From assembly GCA_030123645.1 (NCBI GenBank), contig JASJYE010000003.1, positions 1 through 25,691 of the forward strand: a DNA stretch of 25,691 nucleotides. The letters are read 5' to 3'. The translations under genes were made by a program, and so were the position numbers. Below, piece after piece: positions 16,628 to 25,259 of the stretch (the stretch's first letter is position 1; each line of letters begins with the position of its first letter). The notes beneath the pieces were generated by a model. It was not told the DNA's origin, made no database searches, and saw nothing but the letters and a program-made list of their open reading frames with translations. Source of the stretch: Candidatus Hydrogenedentota bacterium. GTDB lineage: Bacteria > Hydrogenedentota > Hydrogenedentia > Hydrogenedentales > GCA-2746185.

Positions 16628-16969
16628 AATTTATGCCGCGGCCGAGGCGATCGGCCTCGAATCCTTGAAATATCCTATCACAACTAGTCACGACTGATAA
16701 AGGGGCCGAATCAAGCCATCTAATATCTTAGCGAGAGGGGTATCGTCTTGTCATTTGCGATCTTACCGTAACGGGGAGGGTGGCCGATGGCAGGAAAACG
16801 AGTTTTGGATGGTTTGAAGATCTATCGAAAACGGTATAAGAAGGCGGGTTAGACAGTGGCGGACTCGCGCTGATCTGAACATCAAATTCTAGAAGCAATT
16901 GTGCGACGAGTAATCCGAAGCTTGATGGGCGCCGGATTATTGACCTTAGCCGTTCACACCCTTCGAGGG

Positions 16970-17800
16970 CTAGTTGTCGTAGGTACTTTCGCCGAGTGGA
17001 TCCTGACGTATTCGTACGTTTGTAATTCGATAGTCGCGGTAATTTTCGGGTGGGACATCCCCAAGCGTCTTTAAAAAAGCCGCCAATTGAGGAACATCGC
17101 TTTCTGAGATGTTCATCGTCACGAATTCGGGATCCGCATCTGGTAATTTACCGGCCTTGGCAAGGTCCGAAGTCTCGATGTGCAGGCGTATGGCATCATC
17201 AACCGTTTTGAAGGCGCTGTTGCGCATGGAACGTCCTTCCTCCTCCACAAAGCGCAGCCCAGGTGTCTCCACGGCATCAACACGTTTATCGTTGGCCTCC
17301 TGTGGAATCAAGAGATTGTGGAGTTTTCCATCCGTTAAGTCCGGCGGAATATGACATGCAATGCAGTTTCCGATATTCTCTTCCGTACTCGTTGTAGAAC
17401 CGCTGCCCCATGTGGGGATCACACGGTAAAACGTCTTGAAGCCCTGGTAGGCCTCTTCGTTGTAAATGTTCGGAAAGCGGATGAGGACACGACCTTCCTG
17501 GTTGGCGAGGCGCGAGTAAACGCGTCCAGACAATTGCTGCGGCGAGTCCCCCTCAGGATCGAGCCCCTCATCAATTCGATTCAGATAGAGCATGGCGTCA
17601 AATGCCGACGTGTGTTCAGTAAAAACGGTGTTGAGCTTGGCCGTACCCGAACTTTGTTTACTCTGACGCTGCGCCACCTTGGTGAGCGCCTGTGTTTCTT
17701 CTTGTGCTGAAGAATCGAATGCAAACGATGCTTCGAGAAGGGCTGCGGTACACAGTATGACCGTGATGGTCCTGAAAGAAGACTTTGTGTGAGACATCAT
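16970..17800 (-). CDS. Periplasmic monohaem cytochrome c, MauG/CCP C-terminal-like
   Basis: The product is 276 residues. GGGAGGG lies 7 nt before the ATG. A signal peptide (core 11-27) is followed by a low-complexity stretch. One haem site, C146-I-A-C-H150, lies in the middle. After it, DGKLHNLL, SMRNSAFKTVDDAIRLH and DVPQLAAFLKTLGDVP follow the order of the C-terminal haem domain in MauG and bacterial dihaem peroxidases, which makes Met192 the likely axial ligand. The N-terminal haem domain of those enzymes is missing, so it is more likely an electron-transfer protein than a peroxidase. The neighbouring PQQ dehydrogenase on the same strand suggests a donor-acceptor pair, though 530 bp separate them. 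Confidence 0.8.
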   Translation of the reverse strand: MMSHTKSSFRTITVILCTAALLEASFAFDSSAQEETQALTKVAQRQSKQSSGTAKLNTVFTEHTSAFDAMLYLNRIDEGLDPEGDSPQQLSGRVYSRLANQEGRVLIRFPNIYNEEAYQGFKTFYRVIPTWGSGSTTSTEENIGNCIACHIPPDLTDGKLHNLLIPQEANDKRVDAVETPGLRFVEEEGRSMRNSAFKTVDDAIRLHIETSDLAKAGKLPDADPEFVTMNISESDVPQLAAFLKTLGDVPPENYRDYRITNVRIRQDPLGESTYDN

Positions 17801-18330
17801 GACTTTACCCTCCCATCATCTTGTTCTAGTCTTCCGATTTAGATTGACCTGAACGTTCCAAATTGCTTGAACAACAATACTCAGTTTCGCCAAAGCTGTC
17901 AAAGGTTTGGCCTACAGGACTTCCCCCAAGAATTGGCGGTGCGATCTCGTAAGTTGTTTACCTCATTCCTTTTCGGAGTGTAGCGAAGTGGCAGGGGGTA
18001 ATTTTGGGGGATCTTTTCATCGATTGAAGCGGAGCCCGGCGCGCAAAGTAGATTGGCGGAAATCCAATTCTGTTGGGTTTTGAACCAGTGTATTTGCTGG
18101 TGAGAGCGAGGTCAGACTGTAATCTGTCCGACAGACCTGCACGGGAGCGGGCAATTATTTTGGGGCAACTTTAGGGGCAACAGGTAGAACTGGAACTTCC
18201 TAATATTTCCTATTACAACATGTTATGGGAGTAATTCGATTCCCGCCGCCTCCAGGTAAGTCTGCGATTGGTTCGAGCGCTTTGTTCACACCAACATGCG
18301 GTTCCTCCGGGGGTCTCCTGCCGGGCACGC
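17801..18330. other. 530-bp intergenic region with tmRNA-end integration scar
   Basis: No gene is seen. The right part holds a pair of GGGGCAAC repeats (near 18163 and 18175) and the tmRNA 3'-end match at 18235-18254. The left part must hold the promoter of the cytochrome gene that starts at 17800, but no clear boxes could be assigned. Confidence 0.6.
18235..18254 (+). other. Putative attachment site: duplicated 3' end of tmRNA (ssrA)
   Basis: TTCGATTCCCGCCGCCTCCA equals the T-loop and acceptor-stem 3' end found in many bacterial tmRNAs, followed by GG instead of CCA. No tmRNA 5' part or tag frame precedes it, so only the end is present. Short ssrA ends are the usual scar left by tyrosine-recombinase islands. 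No integrase is visible in the window. Confidence 0.55.
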
Positions 18331-20301
18331 CTACGGCAGGCTGAGCGCAATGAGTTCCGGATTCGAACGGCCGCCCCCCGCTGTGAAGGCGATGTATTGT
18401 TTGCCCTGATGCATGTAGGTGATGGGATTTCCGTTGACGGGCCTGGGCAGAGGAATCGCGCCGAGATACTCGCCCGTAGCTTTATCGTATACGCTGATGC
18501 TGCGCCAGCCCCCGCCTCGGTCAAGGTCGCGTCCGCCACCGGCTACGAAGAGGAGCGTTTTGGTTGCAAGGGGCCCGTAAATGCCCAAGTTTCCGAGGGG
18601 TGGCAGTTTGAGGTCTTTTAGGGCGGAGTGGTTCTTGGGTCCGTCGCCATGGGGCTGCATCCAGGCGTGGTCGCCTTTGTTCATGTCTATTGCGGTGACT
18701 CTTCCGTAAGGCGGCTTTACGAGCGGCAGGCCTTGGGGACCCGGGACGGCGTGGGCCCATTTTACCGGCGTGTAGCTCAGGTTGGAGCGGTTCGGATCGG
18801 GCTTGCCGAGGGTGAATATCACCGGTCGCGTAAACGAAGGAACGAAGAGACGGCCCGATTCAGGATCGACTGCCGCGCCCGGCCAGTTGGTGCCACCGCC
18901 ATCGCCAGGCATGTTGATAACGGGCTTGCCTTCACTATCGAGCTTCGGCGGTGTGAAGAGGGACGAGGGGGCATAGTTCTTGAATATTTCCAGGGCCTCA
19001 GCGTGCAATTCGGGCGTGAAGTCGATGAGATCCTCCTCGGTGACTCCCTGGCGATCATAGGCGGGCGGTTTCGTCGGAAAGGGTTGGGTCTTCGCGGCGC
19101 GTTCGCCGGGCACGGTGCTGGGGGCAACTTCACGTTCTTCTATGGGCCAGATGGGCTCGCCGGTTACGCGGTCAAAAACATAGGTGAAGGCCTGTTTGCT
19201 GACTTGGGCGAGGGCTTTGATTTCGCGGCCATCTACCGTAATGTCCATCAGGTTCGGCGCCGTCGGGAAGTCGTAGTCCCACAAGCCATGGTGAACCGCC
19301 TGGAAGTGCCAGACGCGTTTCCCGGTTTCGGCGTTCAAGCAGACGACGCTCTCGCCGAATAGCCCGTCTCCCAGACGATGGCCGCCGTAGTAGTCGCTGG
19401 TGGGCGTGCCAATGGGAAGATAGACATACCCGAGTTCATTATCAACCGCCATCATCGTCCACACGTTGGTCGCGCCCGTGTATTTCCATGAGCCGTTTTC
19501 CCATGTCTCGTTTCCGAATTCGCCTTCCTGCGGGATGGTGTGAAAGATCCATTTCATCTCGCCGGTCTTCACGTCGAATCCGCGGATATGCCCCGGCGCG
19601 CCTTCTTTAACGACTACACCGTCGGCCACTACGTGTCCGGTCACGATGGTGTTGCCGCAAATGGCGGCGGGCGCAGCATTTGTGATAATGCGTCCAGTCA
19701 CGGGCTTGCCGAGGCTTGTACTCAGATCGACGATTCCGTTATCTCCGAAATCCGGATAAAGCGCGCCGGTCTTCGCATTAAGGGCTATGAGTTTCAAGTC
19801 GTGCGTAGTATGGATGATTCGGCCATCGTCTCCATCTCCCCAGTAGGCGACGCCCTTATGCTGCCAGCCGAGGTTTGCGGGCCGGCCGAGGCGCTCGTAG
19901 GACTTGGGATCGTATTCCCATATCGTCTCGCCGGTCCCGGCGTCGATGGCGGCGACTTGGCTGATGGCTGTGCTCACGTAGAGTACGCCGTCGACCATGA
20001 GGGGAACAGCCTTGAACTGTCCGGCGCGGATGCGCGGATTGTCTTTGGTCACTTTCGTGGAGATGGACGCCCACCTAAACGCAACTTCGAGGTCCTGAAA
20101 GTTGTCGCGGTTTATTTGATCGAGGGGAGAGTATTTCGTGTTTCCCGGATCGCCGCCGAAGCTGCGCCACTCGCCATTGAGAGCGCCTTGTTGAGCCGGC
20201 GCCTGATTCGCCGCGCAGAGGAGGAACGCTGCCGCGATGGATAGTAGACGGAAGCACCGATCTGCTATTGGTACGAAGGCTTTTTCCGAGCGCGCTTTCA
20301 T
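18331..20301 (-). CDS. PQQ-dependent dehydrogenase, glucose dehydrogenase-like quinoprotein
   Basis: The product is 656 residues from the ATG at 20301, which has GGAG about 9 nt upstream and opens a signal peptide (core near 18-32, PAQ cleavage). An in-frame start at 20388 would add 29 hydrophilic residues before the signal and is not used. The body is an eight-bladed propeller with repeated TGE/TGA tryptophan-docking turns (DAGTGETIWEYD, NAKTGALYPDFG, DVKTGEMKWIF, NAETGKRVWHF, DRVTGEPIWPIE). LGWQHKGVAYW and VHHGLWDYDFPTAPNL are typical of the membrane glucose dehydrogenase-like branch. It lacks the N-terminal membrane domain of that enzyme and has no cytochrome domain. The vicinal disulfide of methanol dehydrogenases is absent. 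The true substrate, a sugar or alcohol, cannot be told. Confidence 0.9.
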   Translation of the reverse strand: MKARSEKAFVPIADRCFRLLSIAAAFLLCAANQAPAQQGALNGEWRSFGGDPGNTKYSPLDQINRDNFQDLEVAFRWASISTKVTKDNPRIRAGQFKAVPLMVDGVLYVSTAISQVAAIDAGTGETIWEYDPKSYERLGRPANLGWQHKGVAYWGDGDDGRIIHTTHDLKLIALNAKTGALYPDFGDNGIVDLSTSLGKPVTGRIITNAAPAAICGNTIVTGHVVADGVVVKEGAPGHIRGFDVKTGEMKWIFHTIPQEGEFGNETWENGSWKYTGATNVWTMMAVDNELGYVYLPIGTPTSDYYGGHRLGDGLFGESVVCLNAETGKRVWHFQAVHHGLWDYDFPTAPNLMDITVDGREIKALAQVSKQAFTYVFDRVTGEPIWPIEEREVAPSTVPGERAAKTQPFPTKPPAYDRQGVTEEDLIDFTPELHAEALEIFKNYAPSSLFTPPKLDSEGKPVINMPGDGGGTNWPGAAVDPESGRLFVPSFTRPVIFTLGKPDPNRSNLSYTPVKWAHAVPGPQGLPLVKPPYGRVTAIDMNKGDHAWMQPHGDGPKNHSALKDLKLPPLGNLGIYGPLATKTLLFVAGGGRDLDRGGGWRSISVYDKATGEYLGAIPLPRPVNGNPITYMHQGKQYIAFTAGGGRSNPELIALSLP

Positions 20302-20635
20302 GATGAGTATCTCCGTGAACTTTAGTTCGTCCTCTTCATCCGAGTATGTAACAAAACTTTTGCGGGGATCAAGAATGTAGCCCGGCACTTTTCATCATAT
20401 TCTTCAGAATAATTCTGCAATTCCTATCATCCTGGTAATTGCGAATTCAAGCGGGATGATTGCCCGGAATTCCGACGACCCAAGACGCGATTCGGGACTG
20501 CATCCAGTGCATGATGGAAGTCAATCGGAAAGGCGCTTCGAATCCCGGATGGACCGGCATGCTCCGCCAATGAATTCTTCAAGATATAATATTTGCGAGG
20601 GACACAACAATCATCGCGCAAGAGGCTCGATTCGC
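20302..20635. other. Intergenic region upstream of the PQQ dehydrogenase
   Basis: The stretch is 334 bp, AT-richer than the genes, with no coding signal. A 13-bp palindrome, CAGAAT-A-ATTCTG (20405-20417), lies about 105 bp upstream of the dehydrogenase start and could be an operator. No promoter boxes were assigned. Confidence 0.45.
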
Positions 20636-21106
20636 CTAGGATTTGAGCGGTGTTTGCAAAAGCTCGATGTCCCTTATGCATACCGCGCCTGAACCCTTTG
20701 TCACGAAGTTCAATTTGATGAGATCCGATTTCTGGCCGGCTTTCAAGTAAAACGGCGTCTCATAGCTCGCCCAGTCCGTCGTGCCCGAGATAGTCTGCGC
20801 GAGCCCGCGCGAGAAGAACTCCCCTCTACCAGGCAGCCTGCACCACATCTCCAGGTAGCCTTTCCCTTTGAGATTCTCGCTCCGCAATTGTGCGCGGTAG
20901 GTGAGCATACACTGCTCCAGGTCGCTCAGCGGATGTTCAAAGAGATGGAATACCGTCGCGCCCCCGGCCTCCAGCCGCCACCCCGCTTCTTCGTGCTCCA
21001 CGCCATCTTGGGTAATCGTCGACTCGGATGCCGAAAACACTTTAATCGTCTGAGGTGGGCCTGCGGGCTCCGGCCCCTTAAACAAGGTCTTGAGCTTACT
21101 GAACAT
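20636..21106 (-). CDS. Hypothetical protein with carbohydrate-binding-like beta domain
   Basis: The product is 156 residues from the ATG at 21106, placed 8 nt after AGGGGG. A GTG at 21115 and an ATG at 21112 lie too close to that site. The first 12 residues are basic and not a signal peptide. The rest is beta-rich (VFHLFEHPLSDLEQCMLTYR; KGYLEMWCRLPGRGEFFSRG; TTDWASYETPFYL; KLNFVTKGSGAVCIRDIELL), an order seen in jelly-roll, CBM-like domains where the closing strand is xxIDDIEL. Similar standalone proteins occur in many environmental bacteria. No function is assigned. Confidence 0.7.
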   Translation of the reverse strand: MFSKLKTLFKGPEPAGPPQTIKVFSASESTITQDGVEHEEAGWRLEAGGATVFHLFEHPLSDLEQCMLTYRAQLRSENLKGKGYLEMWCRLPGRGEFFSRGLAQTISGTTDWASYETPFYLKAGQKSDLIKLNFVTKGSGAVCIRDIELLQTPLKS

Positions 21107-21699
21107 GTTCATCACCCCCTAGTTGGTTACTTAGAAGCTTCCCAATCCACACCTCTTCACGACCGACGGGTCGTGTTCTTCCCCTAGTCTAGGTGCTTCG
21201 GTACGGCCCATCAACTCTCGCTCCGCCATAGTCGCTTGAATCCGACCGATTTGGCTCAAATGTCGTCTAGTCACAGGCCGACCCGTACCCTCTCACGCAC
21301 AGGGCCCCTCGTTTCTATGGAGGAGGCCGGACCGTTATAGGATTTCGAAGACCTTGTAGGCCACTTTGCCCGGGGCCGGTTTGTTTACGCCTAGTGCGGC
21401 GACGGTGTTGAGCCAGGCGTATTTTTCCGAGGCGGTTTCGAAGTATGTCGTGCGGAAATACAGCCCGCCGGTCTTGCGCGCGACTATGCCCCGGTACCAA
21501 ATATAGACCCGTTCAGCCGTCGTCGGTCTTGAGCGCGACTCGGAGATCGAGCATCGTGGAGGCGTCTGGGCGCCGCTTAATACGGAGGGCCATCTTAGCT
21601 AATTCGGTGGCTCTTGTCAGCGTTGGACTTAGGGTCATCGATCCTGTAGATTCCATAAAATTGTAAGGTGCGAATACTCGCGATAGGAGAATTACTGAA
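21107..21699. other. Gap holding a pseudogene and a short hairpin
   Basis: Apart from the DUF3237 remnant (21335-21570), the only structure seen is CACGACC-GACG-GGTCGTG (21158-21175), a perfect 7-bp hairpin upstream of the beta-domain gene. It has no T-run on the minus strand and is not a clear terminator. Confidence 0.4.
21335..21570 (-). pseudogene. DUF3237 protein remnant with frameshift
   Basis: Reading toward lower coordinates, RPDASTMLDLRVALKTDDG ends at a TGA (21513-21515). One base over, the frame continues ERVYIWYRGIVARKTG and then YFRTTYFETASEKYAWLNTV to a TAA at 21335-21337. Joined, these match the C-terminal half of DUF3237 (the ...RYxLRTDDGxxIYVxxRG...YFRTTPRFETGxxRYAWLN pattern). 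The N-terminal half is missing or unrecognisable upstream. A single extra base plus the missing start shows decay, though a sequencing error at the shift cannot be excluded. Confidence 0.7.
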
Positions 21700-22521
21700 A
21701 TGCCTGAATACACCGTCATCCGAATCGATCGCGACGAACACGTCGCGGAAGTTGTTCTCAACAATCCGGACCGGCTCAACGCGATGGCGCCGGAATTTTT
21801 CGAAGAAATAGGCCGTGCCTTCCGCGAACTCGACTCCGATCCGGAGGTGCGCGCGATCGTGCTCTGGGCCGAGGGCCGCTTGTTCACGGCGGGGCTCGAT
21901 TTGAAGGCGGCCTCGACGGGCATCTTAAGCACGAACGAAAACCGGGGCCGGGCGGAGCAGGCCGACTCCTTCTATCGGCATTTGCGTGAGATGCAAGACG
22001 AATTTTCGGCACTTGAAAAATGCCGAAAACCGGTCATCGCGGCAGTGCATGGCCACTGCATTGGGGGCGGCGTCGACCTGACGACGGCGGCGGACATCCG
22101 CTTATGTACGAAGGACGCAACATTCAGCATCATGGAAACGAGAATCGCGATTGTCGCCGACGTGGGCACTTTGCAACGTATCACGCCCATCGTGGGAAAG
22201 GGCTTCGCGCGCGAAATGGCGTACACCGGCAAACGGATCACGGCGGTGCGTGCGCATCATTTCGGCCTGGTGAATGACGTCTACGACACGAAAGAGGAAA
22301 TGCTGGCGGCTGCGCGCGAAATGGCGCGGGAGATCGCCGCGAATTCGCCCATAGCCGTGCAGGGCGTCAAACAGGTCCTACAATACTCCGAGGAGCACAC
22401 GATCCAGGAAGGGCTCGAATTTGTGGGCCATTGGGCCACCTCGCGCTTTCACACCAATGATCTGGTCGAAGCCATCACGGCCTTTATGGAAAAACGCGAT
22501 CCCGAGTTTAAGGGGAACTAG
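21700..22521 (+). CDS. Enoyl-CoA hydratase/isomerase family, delta(3,5)-delta(2,4)-dienoyl-CoA isomerase type
   Basis: The product is 273 residues, with AGGAG about 10 nt before the ATG. This is the crotonase fold, with oxyanion-hole segments at FTAGLDL (62-68) and IGGGVDL (121-127). Asp126 in GGGVDL, Glu146 in SIMET and Asp154 in ADVGTLQR match the Asp/Glu/Asp trio that marks dienoyl-CoA isomerase (ECH1) and separates it from hydratases, which use two Glu. It should shift double bonds of polyunsaturated acyl-CoA during beta-oxidation in the cytoplasm. It is the only plus-strand gene of the window and has no beta-oxidation partners nearby. Confidence 0.88.
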   Translation: MPEYTVIRIDRDEHVAEVVLNNPDRLNAMAPEFFEEIGRAFRELDSDPEVRAIVLWAEGRLFTAGLDLKAASTGILSTNENRGRAEQADSFYRHLREMQDEFSALEKCRKPVIAAVHGHCIGGGVDLTTAADIRLCTKDATFSIMETRIAIVADVGTLQRITPIVGKGFAREMAYTGKRITAVRAHHFGLVNDVYDTKEEMLAAAREMAREIAANSPIAVQGVKQVLQYSEEHTIQEGLEFVGHWATSRFHTNDLVEAITAFMEKRDPEFKGN

Positions 22522-22563
22522 CATGGCGCGGGCGTCGATTTCGCTGGCCGGGGCCTCGGTGTG

Positions 22564-22585
22564 CCGGCGCTTGGCGAGGCGCCGG
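22564..22585. terminator. Possible bidirectional terminator hairpin
   Basis: CCGGCGC (22564-22570) pairs with GCGCCGG (22579-22585) across an 8-nt loop, between two convergent genes: the crotonase on plus and the ABC permease on minus. There is no T-run on either side, so intrinsic termination would be weak. Confidence 0.35.
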
Positions 22586-22586
22586 G

Positions 22587-24302
22587 TCAACTGTGGCGGG
22601 CGTGGTCGAGCAGGAGAGGCTGTAGAAAGAGGGGGGTCACTGGGAGTGCGGACATGCCGATCCAGATCGACCAGTTGACGGGGTTGGGAAAACGGACGGC
22701 CCACTCTTTGGCGCTTGGGGGAATGTCCCATTGATCGGCGAAGTAGTAGAAGGCCCCGAAGTAGATGATCCAGAGTGCGGCGGCGATCCAGGTATAGCTC
22801 GCGGGAACGATCCGTTTTCTATTGCTCCGATACGCCATCCATAGAAGGCCTGCAAATAGGATGGTGGAGGCGATCCAATTGCAGATGTAGACGGAGGTAT
22901 AAGTCATGGTCTGTGCGTCTGCTATGGAGAGATCTGCGAAGAGGGCGAGGAGCCAGATGGCTGTAATGGGCGGGAGGTGGATAACGGCGGCGACGCATAG
23001 CACCCATACGAAGTTTATGGACCAGGCGCCCGTCCACAGGATGAGGAAAATTCCGCCCCAGAAGTAGGCAAGTGTATAGGCCGCGGGCAGGTGTTCGTAG
23101 CCTTGGCGCAGAAAGCTGATGAGCCCGAGGTTTTCGCCGCCGGCGCGAACGAGGGTAATGAGTACGGCCAATGAAGCGAGGAATATTAGAGCGGTTAGGG
23201 TCGTGCTTGCGAGCATCATGGAGAGGCGGGCGGAAGCGATGCGTTGGATGGTCAGAGGCCGCGTTAAAAGGTAACTGGATTGCGAGTTCCAGTGGCCGGC
23301 GCGCATGAACATGATGCCGCTGACGATGACGGCGCCAATGACGGCGGAAAGGGCGATGCCGGTGGTGACGAATTGCGCGCTTGTGAGCCAGCTGATAGAG
23401 AACAGGGCAGCGATGCCTTCCGCGGATGAGTTTCCGGTGGTGTCTGAGATTCGAAAGATGGCTATGACGAGGGGCAAACCGAAGAAGTAGGCGACAGCGA
23501 CTCCCGTAACGTAGGTGGGGAGAAGCGAACCGAAGAGTCTCCATTCGTACCAGAATTGGGCGGCGCGCCTGGAGCGGAAGGGCCGGCGCTTCCGGCGCAC
23601 ACCGGCGCTCGCTGGGTTCAATATTGCGAAGCGTCCGGCCCAACCGCCGGAGCGCAGTATGGCGATTAGCCAAACGGAAATGCCGAAGACGGCGGCGAGC
23701 TGAAGGGTGAGGAGCAATACGGCGGTCACTGGGCCGCTCTCCGTGGCGAGCTCCACAACGAGGGGACGTTGGGCGATCCAGGCGAAGGAGGCAAAGCACA
23801 GGATGAACGAGAGCAGGGCGACGCGGGGAGTAGCGTTGCCGAAGGTATAGGCCCATAGCTGTAAATACGCCATCGCGAGGACGGCGGTAAGGACAGGGAT
23901 CCACCAGTCGAAATCTACGTTTAGCATGAAGATGGCCGGCAGGGTGGCCGCGAACGCAACGGCGGCCGCGGCCAACGTCCCAAAAGCGAGTAGAACGCCT
24001 GCGAGCTTTGAGGTGCTAAGGGGCAGGCGCAGGATGCGTGGAGGCAAGGCGATGTGGAGCCGCTCGGAGTCGCTGTGGCCAAGAAGAACCGAGGCCGCCG
24101 CGACCAGGCTGGGTACGGAAATTAGAAGAAGCGCGATGAGGAAGTCTTCGGCGGGATCTCCTGCGTTTTCACGAAGTCCGCGAGAGTCTACGATGGCGAG
24201 AAGACCGTAAGCGACGGCGATCCCCGCGAGAATTGTGAGAAGCAGCCAGCGGTTCTTTTGCCACTGACCCCAGAAAACAGTGCGGATGGGTTTTGCTTTC
24301 AA
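22587..24302 (-). CDS. ABC-2 type transporter permease
   Basis: The product is 571 residues from a TTG start with GAGGAG about 6 nt upstream. There are about 13 hydrophobic segments. The N-terminal WGQWQKNRWLL and LPPRILRLPLSTSKLAG stretches are typical of ABC-2 permeases. A second half beginning near 245 (RRAAQFWYEWRLFGSLLP) repeats the pattern, with LLTRPLTIQRIASARL, so the protein looks like two permease halves fused. It lies 51 bp after the ATPase gene on the same strand. The substrate is unknown. Confidence 0.85.
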   Translation of the reverse strand: MKAKPIRTVFWGQWQKNRWLLLTILAGIAVAYGLLAIVDSRGLRENAGDPAEDFLIALLLISVPSLVAAASVLLGHSDSERLHIALPPRILRLPLSTSKLAGVLLAFGTLAAAAVAFAATLPAIFMLNVDFDWWIPVLTAVLAMAYLQLWAYTFGNATPRVALLSFILCFASFAWIAQRPLVVELATESGPVTAVLLLTLQLAAVFGISVWLIAILRSGGWAGRFAILNPASAGVRRKRRPFRSRRAAQFWYEWRLFGSLLPTYVTGVAVAYFFGLPLVIAIFRISDTTGNSSAEGIAALFSISWLTSAQFVTTGIALSAVIGAVIVSGIMFMRAGHWNSQSSYLLTRPLTIQRIASARLSMMLASTTLTALIFLASLAVLITLVRAGGENLGLISFLRQGYEHLPAAYTLAYFWGGIFLILWTGAWSINFVWVLCVAAVIHLPPITAIWLLALFADLSIADAQTMTYTSVYICNWIASTILFAGLLWMAYRSNRKRIVPASYTWIAAALWIIYFGAFYYFADQWDIPPSAKEWAVRFPNPVNWSIWIGMSALPVTPLFLQPLLLDHARHS

Positions 24303-24353
24303 AGCGATCTCCTCGTTATCGGCGTGGGTGATCTTCGAAGGCAGGGCGCCCGG

Positions 24354-25259
24354 CTAGAGCCGTACCAGCGCCACGAAGATGTCCTCGAGAGATGGTTCGG
24401 TTTCGTCGACAATCTGCGCGCCGCTGGAGGCGATTTGTGCGCGCACTTGCTCGGCCATGCCGTCGCAGATGACAGTCCATTCGCGTCCGCGGCCTTCGCA
24501 TCCGAGGGCCCCCTCGAAAACGGGGGCTGAGGATTGTGGCTGATCGAAACGGACGTGAATACGCCTGTGAGATTCGAGTATCTGTGTCAATTTGTCGCAG
24601 AGGACGACTTTTCCTCTATGGATTATGCACACATGGTCGGCGACGCTTTCGACTTCGTGCAGGAGGTGGGAGGAGAAGAGAACAGTTCGGCCTTCAATCG
24701 CGATGGTCTTCATGACGGCGCTAAGGATGTGCCGCCGCACGACCGGATCGAGGCCGGAGGAGGGTTCATCCAGCAACAGGAGTTCGGGGCGGTGCGCGAG
24801 TGCTGTGATGAGCCCGGTCTTGGCTATTTGTCCGCGCGAGAGGGTCTTGATTTTTTGAGATGGGTTCAGATCTAAGCGCTGTATAAGGTCGTCCGCGAAT
24901 GCGTCGTCCCAGTATGGGTATATGCCTTGCGTGTAGCGCATGAGTTCGTCGATCCGCATCCAGCCCGGGAGGTCTCGGTCTTCGGACAGGTAGCCGATGC
25001 GTCCGAGTACGCCTTCGGGGTCCTTCAGTGGGTCCCGGCCTAGTACGCGCACGGTGCCTTTCTGAGGCCTCAAGAGGCCGATGAGGTGGCGGATTAGGGT
25101 CGTTTTTCCGGCACCGCTTTCTCCAAGCAACCCGAAGACGCAGCCGCGGGGCACTGAGAGGCTGACGTTGTCGAGTGCCAGTTTAGGGCCGTATCGACGG
25201 GACAGATCTTGGATTTCGATCGCGGATTGGGTGATTGGGTCTTCAATTACCTTCGTCAT
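24354..25259 (-). CDS. ABC transporter ATP-binding protein (ABC-2 exporter type)
   Basis: The product is 301 residues from the ATG at 25259 (AAGG 8 nt upstream). The upstream in-frame extension to 25379 is basic low-complexity and not used. Walker A is GESGAGKTT (46-54), signature LSRGQ (140-144), Walker B LLLLDEP (160-166), D-loop SSGLD and switch His198 in SSHLLHE. Residues 230-301 form the C-terminal domain seen in DrrA/NatA-like ATPases. The signature replaces the usual G with R (LSRGQ). It pairs with the following permease as an export system. Confidence 0.92.
   Translation of the reverse strand: MTKVIEDPITQSAIEIQDLSRRYGPKLALDNVSLSVPRGCVFGLLGESGAGKTTLIRHLIGLLRPQKGTVRVLGRDPLKDPEGVLGRIGYLSEDRDLPGWMRIDELMRYTQGIYPYWDDAFADDLIQRLDLNPSQKIKTLSRGQIAKTGLITALAHRPELLLLDEPSSGLDPVVRRHILSAVMKTIAIEGRTVLFSSHLLHEVESVADHVCIIHRGKVVLCDKLTQILESHRRIHVRFDQPQSSAPVFEGALGCEGRGREWTVICDGMAEQVRAQIASSGAQIVDETEPSLEDIFVALVRL

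Larger units (their letters stand above)
16253..16969. other. 717-bp intergenic region upstream of the ACIII operon
   Basis: No convincing gene is seen. It should hold the promoter of the operon, though I could not assign -10/-35 boxes. It contains IS21-end-like repeats (16389-16442), a 19-bp palindrome (16609-16627), a 6-bp-stem hairpin CGAGGC/GCCTCG (16643-16659), and a plus-strand 21-codon frame (16787-16852) with a good ribosome site but no recognisable product. Confidence 0.6.

Noticed and set aside
17900..18254. Complete tmRNA gene
   Set aside because: Only the 3' 20 nt match; no 5' acceptor strand, tag frame or pseudoknot region was found upstream.
21158..21175. Hairpin as an intrinsic terminator
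   Set aside because: No T-run follows on the minus strand and no plus-strand gene ends just before it.
22819..23904. 361-codon minus-strand frame, extremely rich in Arg, His and Pro
   Set aside because: It is an out-of-frame shadow of the ABC permease; the composition is not protein-like.
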